DNA of 51,400 nucleotides from JAQAZP01 sp032127265 (GCA_032127265.1 JAQAZP010000194.1:1-51400), one strand, 5' to 3'. Positions 16,402 through 25,370 are shown, numbered from the stretch's first letter. Notes: generated from the letters alone by a model not told the origin. A program made the numbers and translations.

Positions 16402-17415
16402 CTATTCCTGCGAACCATTAAACAGCATGGAGGAGAGCCGGTTGAGCAATTCGTCCAGGCCCTCGCCGCTGACGCTGGAGATGGCCGTCATCTCCTGCCC
16501 GGCGGCCCGGCAGTGCGCCTCCAGTTCATCCAGACGGCGGCTGTCCCCCAGGGCGTCTATTTTTGTCGCCGCCACGATCTGCGGCTTGGCTGCCAACTCG
16601 GTATCGTATCGCTCGAGCTCGCGGTTGATCGTTTTGAGGTCGGCCGCTGCCGATCTCTCCTCGCCGGACTGCGACACATCCACCAGGTGAACCAGGATCC
16701 GCGTTCGCTCCACGTGCTTGAGGAACTGGCCGCCGAGGCCCGTTCCCAGGTGCGCCCCCTCGATCAGCCCCGGAATGTCCGCGGCCACGAAACTGCGAAA
16801 CCCGCTCAGCTCCACCACCCCCAGGTTGGGGACCAGCGTGGTGAAGGGATAGTCGGCAATTTTGGGCCGGGCCTGAGAAATACGGGAAATCAGCGTCGAC
16901 TTCCCCGCGTTGGGCAGACCGATGATCCCCACGTCGGCCAGCAGTTTGAGGTCCAGGTAGAGGACCTTTTCCTCGCCTTCCTCTCCATCATCCGCGCGGC
17001 GGGGCGCCTGGTTGGTGGAAGTGGCGAAACGGGCGTTGCCCCGTCCGCCCCGCCCGCCCTTGACCACCGGGATCTCCACCCCGGGCTGGTCCAGATCGCA
17101 GAGCAGTTCGGTGCGCTCGGGATCAAGGTAAACCAGGGTGCCCACCGGAACCTTCACCACCTCGTGCTCGCCGCTCCGGCCGGTCTTGTCGCTGCCCTGG
17201 CCGTGCTGGCCCCGTTCGGCCCGGAAGTGCTTCTTGTGACGGAAGAAGCTCAGCGTATTCAGCGCCCGGTCGCTGAGCAGGCTCACGTCTCCACCGCGGC
17301 CGCCGTCGCCGCCGTTGGGGCCGCCCAGCGGCACAAATTTCTCACGGCGGAAACTCATACAGCCATCCCCGCCTTTGCCGGCTCTGACCACTATTCGTGC
17401 TTGATCGATGAACAT
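16402..17415 (-). CDS. obgE: Obg family GTPase
   Basis: ObgE/CgtA is an essential ribosome-assembly GTPase. The 337-aa protein has the glycine-rich Obg fold (residues 1-158; GGPNGGDGGRGGDVSLLSD), then the G domain with G1 GLPNAGKST, switch DYPFTTLVPNLGVV, G3 DIPGLIEGAHLGTGLG and G4 ATKIDA. The variable C-terminal OCT domain of some relatives is missing, as is normal in many Gram-negative bacteria. It sits in the rplU-rpmA-obgE order. Confidence 0.96.
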   Translation of the reverse strand: MFIDQARIVVRAGKGGDGCMSFRREKFVPLGGPNGGDGGRGGDVSLLSDRALNTLSFFRHKKHFRAERGQHGQGSDKTGRSGEHEVVKVPVGTLVYLDPERTELLCDLDQPGVEIPVVKGGRGGRGNARFATSTNQAPRRADDGEEGEEKVLYLDLKLLADVGIIGLPNAGKSTLISRISQARPKIADYPFTTLVPNLGVVELSGFRSFVAADIPGLIEGAHLGTGLGGQFLKHVERTRILVHLVDVSQSGEERSAAADLKTINRELERYDTELAAKPQIVAATKIDALGDSRRLDELEAHCRAAGQEMTAISSVSGEGLDELLNRLSSMLFNGSQE

Positions 17416-17496
17416 TATTCTGCTACGGGGGGGAGGCAGACGGACGCTGCGGGCCTGGAAGGATACCGGCGGGCGGCCGGGCCGCCCGGAACCGGT

Positions 17497-17757
17497 TCAG
17501 GCTGACTGGGAATAGACGCTGATGAAACGGCCCTGCCGGCCCTTGTCCTCGAACTTGACCACGCCGCCGATTTTGGCAAACAACGTGTCGTCCTTGCCCC
17601 GACCCACGTTCTTTCCGGGTTTGAACTTGGTGCCGCGCTGGCGGACCAGGATCGAACCGCCGCTCACGGTCTGACCCGCGAAACGTTTGACGCCCAAGCG
17701 CTGGGCATTGCTATCCCTGCCGTTTCGGGAACTTCCTCCCGCCTTTTTGTGAGCCAT
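17497..17757 (-). CDS. rpmA: 50S ribosomal protein L27
   Basis: The 86-aa protein begins MAHKKAGGSSRNGRDSNAQR and contains GVKRFAGQTVSGGSILVRQRG, unmistakable L27 sequence. The mature N-terminus reaches the peptidyl-transferase centre. There is no N-terminal extension needing cleavage, unlike in Firmicutes. GGAGGAGA precedes the ATG. Its place between rplU and obgE is standard. Confidence 0.98.
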   Translation of the reverse strand: MAHKKAGGSSRNGRDSNAQRLGVKRFAGQTVSGGSILVRQRGTKFKPGKNVGRGKDDTLFAKIGGVVKFEDKGRQGRFISVYSQSA

Positions 17758-17837
17758 GAGATTCTCCTCCCCGGGATCCTTGGCGCTCCCAGGTCAGCGA
17801 GACGTTCCAGCGGAATCGTCTCGCGGCCGCTAAACGA

Positions 17838-18149
17838 TCAGACGTTGATCGAATCCACGAGCACCTCGGTATACGACTGACGGTGCCCGGCCTTGCGGCG
17901 ATACTGCTTTCTCTTCTTCTTCTTGAAGACGATGATCTTGCGACCACGGCCCTCGGAGAGAATGGTGGCGGTGACCATGGCGCTCGCCACGAGGGGATTG
18001 CCCACCTTCACTCCATCCTCGGTCTTGACGAAGAGGACCTGGTCCAGTTCGATCTTGTCTCCGGGTTGGGCATCCAGTTTCTCCAGACGAAGGGTTTCCC
18101 CTTCCTCAACCCGAAACTGCTTGCCGCCGGAATTGATAATGGCGTACAT
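17838..18149 (-). CDS. rplU: 50S ribosomal protein L21
   Basis: The 103-aa protein starts MYAIINSGGKQFRVEEGETL and ends in the RNA-binding tail FKKKKRKQYRRKAGHRQSY, diagnostic for L21. The ATG at 18149 has a TGGAG site; the longer upstream frame is not part of the protein. It opens the rplU-rpmA-obgE-nadD-rsfS block and has its own promoter just upstream. Confidence 0.98.
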   Translation of the reverse strand: MYAIINSGGKQFRVEEGETLRLEKLDAQPGDKIELDQVLFVKTEDGVKVGNPLVASAMVTATILSEGRGRKIIVFKKKKRKQYRRKAGHRQSYTEVLVDSINV

Positions 18150-18202
18150 CGTTTTCTCCAGTTCACCTTCTTGCACGGCCAACGTGTTGCCGAAAGGGGA
18201 TT

Positions 18203-18231
18203 CTTTTACCACACGGCCCTTGATCTGTCAA
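18203..18231 (-). promoter_or_regulatory. Strong sigma70-type promoter of the rplU operon
   Basis: A perfect TTGACA (18231-18226) lies 17 nt from a TAAAAG -10 (18208-18203) on the minus strand. The transcript would start near 18196, about 47 nt before the L21 start codon. Confidence 0.6.
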
Positions 18232-18363
18232 ACCCAAATTGCATTGTTTGGATCCCGGTGGTAGCCTTTTCCCGTCAGGGGGAAAAGATCCCCGCGAAAT
18301 GGGCCTGTTGACGCCGGAAGGTCCGGAATATCCGTCCGCGTCGGAAAGAACCTCCAAAAGACC

Positions 18364-20058
18364 ATGAATAGCGCAAAAGAGCCCCTGCCCCCGCCGGAAA
18401 CCAGTGACCGTGAAGCTGTCGTCCGCTGGTATCACCAGCGGACCAAGCACCATTTTCACGCCTTTGCACCGGGACCGGGGCGGATGGACTGGGCCAGCCG
18501 GCCGGAGGAGTTCCGCCGCTATACCGGAGCCCGGGTGTTCACCCTGGCTCCTCCTGAAAAAGACCAGGGGCCGGCTTACAGCACACTCTACGGCCCGCAC
18601 CGCCCCTCCCTGCCGCTGGATTCGGCCACAGTTTCGTCCTTTTTCTACCACTCGTTGGCCGTTTCAGCCTGGAAACAGCGGTCCGGCGCCTGCTGGGCCC
18701 TGCGGGTCAACCCCTCCAGCGGCAACCTGCACCCCCTGGAGGCCTACCTGGCGATCCCCGGCATGGCTGGACTGGACGAGGCACCGGCAGTCTACCACTA
18801 CTCACCCCGGTCACACGCCCTGGAGCGGCTGCAGCAACTGGATACCGGCCTCTGGCAGGAACTGACCACCCACCTGCCCCGGGGGGCGTTCCTGGTGGGC
18901 CTCACCGCCATCCACTGGCGCTGCAGTTGGAAATACGGTGAGCGGGCCTGGCGCTACTGCCGCCTGGATGCCGGACACGCCCTGGCCGCCCTGCGCTTCG
19001 CCGCCGCGGTCCTGGGCTGGCGCCTTTGTCAGCTGGACACGCCCCAGCGCCATATGACAGCCCTTTTCGGCCTCCAGCGCCAGGAGATACTTCCGGCCTC
19101 CGAATGGGAGACCCCGGAACTGCTGGTGGCGGTGATTCCCGAAACCGGTGAAAAGAACTGGCCGCCCAGGCCCCTGCCCCAGGCCGCGTTGGAACGGGTC
19201 GCCGGCGGGAGCTGGGAGGGCGAGCTGGAATTTTCCGAGGGCCGAAAACACAGGGACTGGCCGGCCATCGATACCGTGGAGCAGGCCTGCCGGACCGAAG
19301 AGCCCCTGACACCCGACGAGGCCGCGGTCTTCCCCGATCCGACCGATGTTCAGGATGTCGGCAGCGAGGAACCCGTTCCCGCACAGCAGATCATCCGCCA
19401 CCGAAGAAGCGCCACCGGATTGGACCGGCGGGGAACCATGGGCACCGACACCTTCTACCACATGCTGGGCCGCCTGCTGCCCTCACGGTTCGCCAGCCCC
19501 TGGGACGCCCTCGGTTCGGGACCGCTGGTGGACCTGCAGCTGATGGTGCACCGGGTGGAAGGGCTGGCCCCCGGTCTCTACACCCTGGTCCGCCGCCAGA
19601 ACGGCCGCAAGGAATTGGCCCGGGCGATGAACCCGGAGTTCGCCTGGCAGCAGCCCGAGGGCTGTCCTCCGTGGCTGCCGCTCTATCTCAACGTGCCGAT
19701 GGACCTCATCGATCTGGCTGAGGGCCTCAGCTGCGGCCAGGAGATGGCCGGCGACGCTCTGTTCAGCCTCGGTATGACCGCCGACATCGAGGGGGTCATG
19801 ACGCGTCTCGGCGCCCCGGTCTACCGCCGGCTCTACCAGGAGGCGGGGATGATCGGCCAGGTGCTCTATCTCGAGGCGGAGGCCGCCGGCCTCCGGGGCT
19901 GCGGCATCGGCTGCTACTTTGACGACGGGGTACATAAACTGCTGGGGGGTGACAAGGACACCGGCCCCCAGAGCCTCTACCACTTCGTGGTGGGCCAGGA
20001 CGTGCCGGAGCGGGGATCACAACTGCTGCCCGCCTACCCGGCGCCGGAGACGGGGTGA
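18364..20058 (+). CDS. SagB/ThcOx-type dehydrogenase with two nitroreductase-like domains
   Basis: This 564-aa protein has two flavin nitroreductase-like halves. The first (about 60-260) has the FMN-region pattern ALRVNPSSGNLHPLEAYLAI and FLVGLTAIHWRCSWKYGERAWRYC. The second (about 330-555) begins IIRHRRSATGLDRRG and ends GLRGCGIGCYFDDGVHKLLG. SagB/ThcOx proteins oxidise azolines to azoles in peptide natural products. But tandem stand-alone versions occur in many bacteria without cyclodehydratase or precursor peptide, and none is seen here. The substrate is unknown. The next gene, folK, starts two bases after its stop. Confidence 0.8.
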   Translation: MNSAKEPLPPPETSDREAVVRWYHQRTKHHFHAFAPGPGRMDWASRPEEFRRYTGARVFTLAPPEKDQGPAYSTLYGPHRPSLPLDSATVSSFFYHSLAVSAWKQRSGACWALRVNPSSGNLHPLEAYLAIPGMAGLDEAPAVYHYSPRSHALERLQQLDTGLWQELTTHLPRGAFLVGLTAIHWRCSWKYGERAWRYCRLDAGHALAALRFAAAVLGWRLCQLDTPQRHMTALFGLQRQEILPASEWETPELLVAVIPETGEKNWPPRPLPQAALERVAGGSWEGELEFSEGRKHRDWPAIDTVEQACRTEEPLTPDEAAVFPDPTDVQDVGSEEPVPAQQIIRHRRSATGLDRRGTMGTDTFYHMLGRLLPSRFASPWDALGSGPLVDLQLMVHRVEGLAPGLYTLVRRQNGRKELARAMNPEFAWQQPEGCPPWLPLYLNVPMDLIDLAEGLSCGQEMAGDALFSLGMTADIEGVMTRLGAPVYRRLYQEAGMIGQVLYLEAEAAGLRGCGIGCYFDDGVHKLLGGDKDTGPQSLYHFVVGQDVPERGSQLLPAYPAPETG

Positions 20059-20060
20059 CC

Positions 20061-20567
20061 ATGGATACTACGGGCTACATCAGCCTCGGATCGAACCTGG
20101 GCAACAAGTCACGCCACGTGATGGAAGCAGCCCGGCTGCTGGAAAGGCCAGGCCTTCGAGTCATCCGCTCGTCCAGCCTCTGGCTCACCGAGCCGGTTGA
20201 CGGCGCCGGCCCGGAGTGGTTCGTCAATTCTGCGGTGGAGATCCTCACCAGCCTCGGCCCCTTCGAGTTGCTCGACCGCTGTCTCGACGTGGAGGTGGCC
20301 ATGGGCCGCAAGCGGCTCACCACCACCCGGGCCCGCACGGCCGACGTGGACATCCTGCTGCTGGGCGACCTGGTGATCGAAGACTCCCGGCTCATCGTCC
20401 CCCACCCCACCATGCACCACCGGCGCTTCGTCCTCAGCCCGCTCCACGAACTGGCCCCGGACCTCGTGCACCCCCTGCTGGGACGCACCATCGCCGAACT
20501 GCTCGAGGACTGCGACGACCCGGCGCTGATCATGCGGATATCTGACACGGGACAACCATATCCTTGA
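20061..20567 (+). CDS. folK: 2-amino-4-hydroxy-6-hydroxymethyldihydropteridine diphosphokinase
   Basis: FolK transfers pyrophosphate to the pterin alcohol in folate synthesis. The 168-aa protein has the N-terminal GYISLGSNLGNKSRHVMEAA, the SSLWLTEPV loop, and the signature ADVDILLLGDLVIEDSRLIVPHPTMHHRRFVLSPL with catalytic Asp pair and basic residues. The ATG at 20061 is used; a GTG at 20055 overlaps the upstream stop. It is tightly coupled to the SagB-type gene, although the two have no known functional link. Confidence 0.95.
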   Translation: MDTTGYISLGSNLGNKSRHVMEAARLLERPGLRVIRSSSLWLTEPVDGAGPEWFVNSAVEILTSLGPFELLDRCLDVEVAMGRKRLTTTRARTADVDILLLGDLVIEDSRLIVPHPTMHHRRFVLSPLHELAPDLVHPLLGRTIAELLEDCDDPALIMRISDTGQPYP

Positions 20568-20592
20568 AATCAGTCCCCGAAAACGGTATACT
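20564..20592 (+). promoter_or_regulatory. Sigma70-type promoter of the kinase-panBCD operon
   Basis: TTGAAA (20564-20569) and TATACT (20587-20592) are 17 nt apart, in the gap after folK. Transcription would start near 20599, about 30 nt before the kinase start codon. The -35 overlaps the folK stop codon. Confidence 0.55.
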
Positions 20593-20628
20593 TCATTTTT
20601 TATTGATCGTTCAATTAGTTGATAATGA

Positions 20629-21282
20629 ATGGTTAAGCACAATATCCAGCATCGCTACATCACCGTCGAGGGGTGTATCGGATCGGGGAAGACCACCCTG
20701 GTGAACCTGCTCGCCGCAGAGCTGGACGCCCGGGTAATGCTCGACGAATCGGACAACCCGTTTCTGAAGGACTATTACGAGGACAAGCGGGGCGCGGCCT
20801 TCCAGGCCCAGCTCTTCTTTCTGCTCAGCCGCCACCGGCAGCAGGCCGAGTTGAACCAGGCCGACCTGTTCCAGCAGCTGGTGGTCTGCGACTACCTGTT
20901 CGAGAAAGACAAGATCTTCGCCTACCTCAGCCTCGAGGACAGCGAACTGGCGCTTTATGAAAAGCTGTACAATATGCTGGCCAAGAGCGTGCCGGTGCCC
21001 GAACTGGTGATTTACCTCCAGGCCTCGGACGAAACGCTCCGCCGGCGGATCGAGAAAAGAAACCGGATCTACGAGAGCGATATCAGCGACGAGTACATCC
21101 TCGAGCTGAACCGCGCATACAGTTACTTTTTCAGTCACTACTCCGAAGCGCCGCTGCTGGTGGTCAAGACCGACGGCGTAAACTTCATGGAGAATCGCAG
21201 CCATCTTCTGGACCTGATCCTTCAGATCGAGACGATGGCCAAAGGCACCCGGCACTACCTGCCGCTTGGATCGACCGTCTGA
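20629..21282 (+). CDS. Deoxynucleoside kinase family protein
   Basis: The 217-aa protein has a Walker A loop (EGCIGSGKTTLVNLLA), the LID-like Arg cluster ASDETLRRRIEKRNRIYE and the dNK-type central helices (FFLLSRHRQQAELNQ; VCDYLFEKDKIFAYL). This family (dAK/dGK type) salvages deoxynucleosides to monophosphates. Specificity for adenosine or guanosine cannot be judged. It stands at the head of panBCD, an arrangement seen in several Gram-negative lineages, and is probably co-transcribed with it. Confidence 0.88.
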   Translation: MVKHNIQHRYITVEGCIGSGKTTLVNLLAAELDARVMLDESDNPFLKDYYEDKRGAAFQAQLFFLLSRHRQQAELNQADLFQQLVVCDYLFEKDKIFAYLSLEDSELALYEKLYNMLAKSVPVPELVIYLQASDETLRRRIEKRNRIYESDISDEYILELNRAYSYFFSHYSEAPLLVVKTDGVNFMENRSHLLDLILQIETMAKGTRHYLPLGSTV

Positions 21283-21409
21283 CCGGGACGGCAGCAGAAC
21301 CGGGCGCCCCGACCGCACAGTAGAAGACAGGATCGTTTGGATCCCCGATTCCCTCTACCCGATACAGGGGCCGTCGAGCCCGGGAGGGGAGAAAAAGGAG
21401 CGACGACCG

Positions 21410-22288
21410 ATGACCGACTCCAAGTTGACCCAACGGGTCACCATCCCCCAACTGCGAAAATCGAAGGCTGAGGGCGAGAAGATCGTGATGCTCACCGCCT
21501 ATGACTATCCATCGGCCCGGGTGCTCGATGCCGTGGGTGTGGACATCCTGCTGGTGGGCGACTCGCTGGCCATGGTGGTGCTGGGTCACGAGAACACGCT
21601 CTCGGTGACCATGGACGAAATGCTGCATCACACCAGGGCGGTCTGCCGGGGCCGTAAACGGGCCCTGGTGGTGGGTGACATGCCCTACCTCTCCTACCAC
21701 ATCGACCGCCGGGAGAGCCTGACCAACGCCGGCCGCTTCATCAAGGAGGCCGGCGCCGACGCGGTGAAGCTGGAGGGCGGCCGCAAGCGCTGTGACCTGA
21801 TCAAGGCCATGATCGACTGCGAGATCCCGGTGATGGGGCATATCGGCCTCACCCCGCAGTCGGTGAATGTCCTGGGCGGGTTCAAGGTCCAGGGCAAGAG
21901 TGCGGAGGCCGCCGACGAGCTGATCAAAGATGCCGTGGCCGTGCAGGAGGCCGGCGCGTTCTCCATGGTGCTGGAAGGGATTCCCGACGAGCTGGCGGCG
22001 GTGATCACCGCCGAGGTGAGTATCCCCACCATCGGCATCGGTGCCGGCCCGGCCTGCGACGGCCAGGTGCTGGTGTTTCACGACATGCTGGGCCTCTACG
22101 AGTCGTACGTGCCGAAGTTCGTGCGCCGCTACGAGGACCTTCATGGTAAAATCACCGCCGCGGTGGGCCGTTACATCGAGGACGTGCGCGAGGGCTCCTT
22201 CCCCTCCAACGCCGAGTCTTATCACGCCAGTTCGCGGACCCGGGAGGAGCTGGAGCGCAAGTACAGCATGCGGCAGGAAGACGAATGA
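21410..22288 (+). CDS. panB: 3-methyl-2-oxobutanoate hydroxymethyltransferase
   Basis: PanB makes ketopantoate from alpha-ketoisovalerate and methylene-THF, the first step of pantothenate synthesis. The 292-aa protein has the metal and substrate motifs MLTAYDYPSARVLDAVGVD, LVGDSLAMVVLGHENTLSVT, DAVKLEGG, and PVMGHIGLTPQSVN. The ATG at 21410 follows AAAAAGGAG; the longer upstream frame is discarded. Its end overlaps panC by four bases (ATGA). Confidence 0.97.
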   Translation: MTDSKLTQRVTIPQLRKSKAEGEKIVMLTAYDYPSARVLDAVGVDILLVGDSLAMVVLGHENTLSVTMDEMLHHTRAVCRGRKRALVVGDMPYLSYHIDRRESLTNAGRFIKEAGADAVKLEGGRKRCDLIKAMIDCEIPVMGHIGLTPQSVNVLGGFKVQGKSAEAADELIKDAVAVQEAGAFSMVLEGIPDELAAVITAEVSIPTIGIGAGPACDGQVLVFHDMLGLYESYVPKFVRRYEDLHGKITAAVGRYIEDVREGSFPSNAESYHASSRTREELERKYSMRQEDE

Positions 22289-23160
22289 TTACAGCATCCA
22301 CCATCGAAGAGGCCCGGGCCGCTCTGCGGCAGCTCAACCCGGATGGAAATAAATCGGTGGGCTTCACCCCCACCATGGGCTCACTGCACCAGGGGCACCT
22401 CAGCCTGGTGCGGGCCTCCCGCGATGAGAACGACATCTCCGTGGCCAGTGTCTTCGTCAATCCCACACAGTTCGGTCCGGAAGAGGATTTCGACAACTAC
22501 CCCCGTGACCCGGAGCAGGACAGCACGCTGCTGCAGCGCGAGGGGGTGGACCTGCTTTTTCACCCCCGGCCCGAAGAAATCTACCCGCCGCGGTTCCACA
22601 CCAACGTGCGGGTGAAAAAAGTCACTGAGAACCTCTGCGGCTCCAGCCGGCCCGGTCACTTTGACGGCGTGGCCACGGTGGTGGCCAAGCTGCTGAACAT
22701 CATCCGCCCCCACCGGGCCTATTTCGGACTCAAGGATGCCCAGCAGGTGCGGGTGGTGGAGACCGTGGTCCGGGACCTCAACATGGATGTGGAGATCCGG
22801 CCGATGCCCATCGTCCGCGAGGCCGACGGCCTGGCGCTCAGTTCGAGAAACCGCTACCTTTCGGCCGAACAGCGGCGGAGGGCACTCTGTCTGTCAAAGA
22901 GCCTGTTTGCCGCGGCGGAGCTGATCGAAAGCGGCGAGCGGGACGCTGACCAGGTGGTGGCCCGGATGAAGGAGATCATCAACCCCGACGAGGAGTTGGA
23001 GATCGACTACATCTCCACGGTGGGTTGGGAATCGCTGGACGAACAACGTGACCTCTGCGGCACGGTGCTGGTGGCCGCGGCGATCACTTTCGGCACGACC
23101 CGTCTGATCGACAACGTGATCGTGGACGCCGGCCAACTGCCGGAGACCGACGAGGAATAG
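22285..23160 (+). CDS. panC: Pantothenate synthetase
   Basis: PanC ligates pantoate and beta-alanine with ATP. The 291-aa enzyme shows the adenylate-forming TPTMGSLHQGHLSLVRAS (HIGH-like), FVNPTQFGPEEDFDNYPRD, the GHFDGVATVVAKLLNI loop, LKDAQQ and the KMSKS-like region LALSSRNRYLSAEQR. Length is normal. It is translationally coupled to panB and followed two bases later by panD. Confidence 0.97.
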   Translation: MITASTIEEARAALRQLNPDGNKSVGFTPTMGSLHQGHLSLVRASRDENDISVASVFVNPTQFGPEEDFDNYPRDPEQDSTLLQREGVDLLFHPRPEEIYPPRFHTNVRVKKVTENLCGSSRPGHFDGVATVVAKLLNIIRPHRAYFGLKDAQQVRVVETVVRDLNMDVEIRPMPIVREADGLALSSRNRYLSAEQRRRALCLSKSLFAAAELIESGERDADQVVARMKEIINPDEELEIDYISTVGWESLDEQRDLCGTVLVAAAITFGTTRLIDNVIVDAGQLPETDEE

Positions 23161-23162
23161 AT

Positions 23163-23558
23163 ATGCTTCGGCTGATGCTCAAATCAAAGGTGCACCGGGC
23201 CACGGTGACCCAGGCCGACCTGCACTACGAGGGAAGCCTGACCCTGGACCACAATCTGATGGAGGCCGCCGACCTGCGGGAGTTCGAGGGGATTTCGGTC
23301 TACAACATCACCAGCGGTTCGCGATTCGAGACTTACGTCATCGCCGGCCCGAGAGGTTCGGGCACGGTCTGTATCAACGGCGCCGCGGCCCACCTGGCCG
23401 GCCCCGGCGACATGGTGATCATCGCCTCCTATGTCTGGCTGGACGAACAGGAAGTGCTGACCCGCCAGCCCCGCATCGTCCTGGTGGACGGCAAGAACCG
23501 CATCAAGCGGATTCGTGACCACCACACGCCCCCCGAGACCCGGGGTTTGGATCTGTAA
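23163..23558 (+). CDS. panD: Aspartate 1-decarboxylase
   Basis: PanD converts aspartate to beta-alanine for pantothenate. The 131-aa proenzyme self-cleaves between G24 and S25 (YEGSLTLD) to form the pyruvoyl group. The rest, LMEAADLREFEGISVYNITSG and the GAAAHLAGPGDMVIIASY motif, is typical. PanM, which matures PanD in enteric bacteria, is not seen. The gene ends the operon, and a palindromic repeat follows it. Confidence 0.96.
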   Translation: MLRLMLKSKVHRATVTQADLHYEGSLTLDHNLMEAADLREFEGISVYNITSGSRFETYVIAGPRGSGTVCINGAAAHLAGPGDMVIIASYVWLDEQEVLTRQPRIVLVDGKNRIKRIRDHHTPPETRGLDL

Positions 23559-23565
23559 GCTTCCC

Positions 23566-23707
23566 CTGTTATTGCGAGGAGACGACGCAGGCACTCCTCT
23601 GTCATTGCGAGGAGCCCGCAGGGGGACGAAGCAATCTCGTAACCCTGTATTGCAGCATCATCACGAGATCGCCACGTCGCGGGCTACGCCCGCTCCTCGC
23701 GATGACA
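23566..23707. repeat. Palindromic interspersed repeat, copy 2 with an extra partial end
   Basis: The full unit runs from TGTCATTGCGAGGAGC (23600) to GCTCCTCGCGATGACA (23692-23707), inverted termini that match at 15 of 16 positions. An inner pair (GAAGCAATCTCGT and ACGAGATCGCCACGTCGC) also pairs partly. A second, partial left end (TGTTATTGCGAGGAG) precedes it at 23567. It fills the convergent gap between panD and the PHP phosphatase, ending three bases from the latter's stop codon, and may act as a terminator for both. Confidence 0.78.
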
Positions 23708-23710
23708 GGG

Positions 23711-24544
23711 CTATGGCAGCCCCACGAACTTCCGCTTACGCCCGACAAACACTGCCAGTTCGCGGAACCCGGCGGCCCGGGCCACGACGGCGGCCTCGTC
23801 AAGCCCCCAGCAACCGTGCCGACGCACGTGGCCGTCCGATCCGAGGGTCACTCCCGCTCCGCCCAACTGGCGAAAGCGGTCCAGGATGTCGGCGGTGGGA
23901 TAGGTCTCGCCGGGATACTGGCGCAGGCCCGAGGCATTGATTTCCAGCACCAGGCCGGCGGCCACCGCCTGCTCCAGCGCCGGGTCGGCCAGGTGGGCCC
24001 ACTCGCCATATACAAAGGACCCGTACTCGGTGACACCAAACTTCTTGACCACATCGAAGTGACCGATGATGTCGAAGAGCCCGGAGGCGGCGGCCTGGCC
24101 CAGCAGTTCGAAGTACCGGCCGTAGACCTCGGCGGCCGTCCGGCGCTGGAAGAAATCGCCCACCTCGCGGGGGTCGGTCATGTTGCCCCCGTCCACCATG
24201 TGCACCGAGCCGATCACGTGGTCGAGGTCCGACATGGACGCCAGGGTCGTCCGGATCTCGTTCTCCAGTTCGGGAAGCCAGGTCACCTCCACCCCGGCCG
24301 TGATCTCCAACCGCCCGCTGAACAGCTCCCGGCAGCGCCTGATCTCGGCCAGGTAGGCCGGGTAATTGAAATACCCGTGGCCCTTGTCCGAGGGATCGAA
24401 TTCCAGGTGCTCGCTGAAGCCGATGCGGCGGATACCCAATGACAGGGCCGTACGGCAGTGCTGCTCCACGGTGACCCTCGCATCGGGGGAAAAGGTGGAG
24501 TGGAGGTGCAGGTCCACCAGGCCCCGGGTGCGGCCATTGCTCAT
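23711..24544 (-). CDS. hisJ: PHP-domain histidinol-phosphatase-like protein
   Basis: The 277-aa protein has the PHP metal-binding motifs: LVDLHLHSTFSPDA (HxH), IGFSEHLEFDP, GVEVTWLPE, HVIGSVHMVDGG and GSDGHVRRHGCWG. These match HisJ-type phosphatases that dephosphorylate histidinol phosphate, but PHP proteins of this size also act on other phosphates, and no other his genes are near. It overlaps the upstream methyltransferase by four bases (ATGA), so the two are coupled. Confidence 0.82.
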   Translation of the reverse strand: MSNGRTRGLVDLHLHSTFSPDARVTVEQHCRTALSLGIRRIGFSEHLEFDPSDKGHGYFNYPAYLAEIRRCRELFSGRLEITAGVEVTWLPELENEIRTTLASMSDLDHVIGSVHMVDGGNMTDPREVGDFFQRRTAAEVYGRYFELLGQAAASGLFDIIGHFDVVKKFGVTEYGSFVYGEWAHLADPALEQAVAAGLVLEINASGLRQYPGETYPTADILDRFRQLGGAGVTLGSDGHVRRHGCWGLDEAAVVARAAGFRELAVFVGRKRKFVGLP

Positions 24545-25194
24545 CGTCTCCCCTCCTTGCAGGCCAGTAGCGCCAGCCCCCGGGAACGGTGGCCGCCCAT
24601 GGTGTCAAAACGCCCCAGGTCGGCCTCCAGCCAGCGGAAGCGGCGGAAGAGCCGCCGCAGATGCCCCAGGGCATGATGGCGCAGCAGCCCGTCCGGTTCC
24701 AGGCGAAACAGCCCCCAGTCCGGGCGCCCTGGTGATGACTGGAGGCGGTAGCGTGCCCGGTTGCGGGCATCGCGGTTGAGCAGGAAGAGGCTGGCGCACA
24801 GGATTCCGCCCGGACGGAGCACCCGGTGGATCTCGGCAGCCACCCGGCGCTGTTCGACCTGGTCCGGGATGCAGGTCAGGAGAGCAATGGCCAGCACCGC
24901 GTCGAAGACGCCGTCGCCAAAGGGAAGCGCCCCGGCCGAAGCCGCGGCCATGCCGCCGGCCGCGCCCTCCGCAACGGCCCGGCGCAGCATGGCCGGGGAA
25001 GAGTCCACACCGCTGAGCCGTCGATACCCGCGGCGGGACAATTCGGCGAGAGTTCGGCCGTAGCCGCAACCGAGATCCAGCAGGCGGCAGCCGGGAGGGA
25101 CGAGATCAAAAAACGACTCCCCCGGCCCCGGAGCGGTGAAGCGGGTCCCTTGCGCGGCCCGCCCTTCCCAGAATGATCGCTGATCACGTGTCAT
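24541..25194 (-). CDS. Class I SAM-dependent methyltransferase
   Basis: The 217-aa protein has motif I LLDLGCGYGRTLAELSRRG, the acidic motif GVDSSPAMLRRA, DAVLAIALLTCIPD and a post-motif LRPGGILCASLFLL. It belongs to the Methyltransf_11/25 group, whose targets cannot be inferred from sequence. It is the first gene of a two-gene unit with the PHP phosphatase. Confidence 0.85.
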   Translation of the reverse strand: MTRDQRSFWEGRAAQGTRFTAPGPGESFFDLVPPGCRLLDLGCGYGRTLAELSRRGYRRLSGVDSSPAMLRRAVAEGAAGGMAAASAGALPFGDGVFDAVLAIALLTCIPDQVEQRRVAAEIHRVLRPGGILCASLFLLNRDARNRARYRLQSSPGRPDWGLFRLEPDGLLRHHALGHLRRLFRRFRWLEADLGRFDTMGGHRSRGLALLACKEGRR

Positions 25195-25370
25195 GCCTCA
25201 TGATAGAACAAAAATAATACCGGCGGTAACCTGGAAACCCGCTCGTTGATTTAGCGCACACCGATCCGTTATGATTCCCCCTGCTGCCGCAACGCCGGTG
25301 GCGTCTATTTCAGATAACCCAACCTGATTCGGCCTGTGCCAGGCCCCAACCACCAGAAGTGGTTATAATC

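Noticed and set aside
25364..25369. TATAAT just before the EF-G start codon
   Set aside because: It ends one base before the ATG, so transcription would begin inside the gene, and no -35 lies at the right distance.
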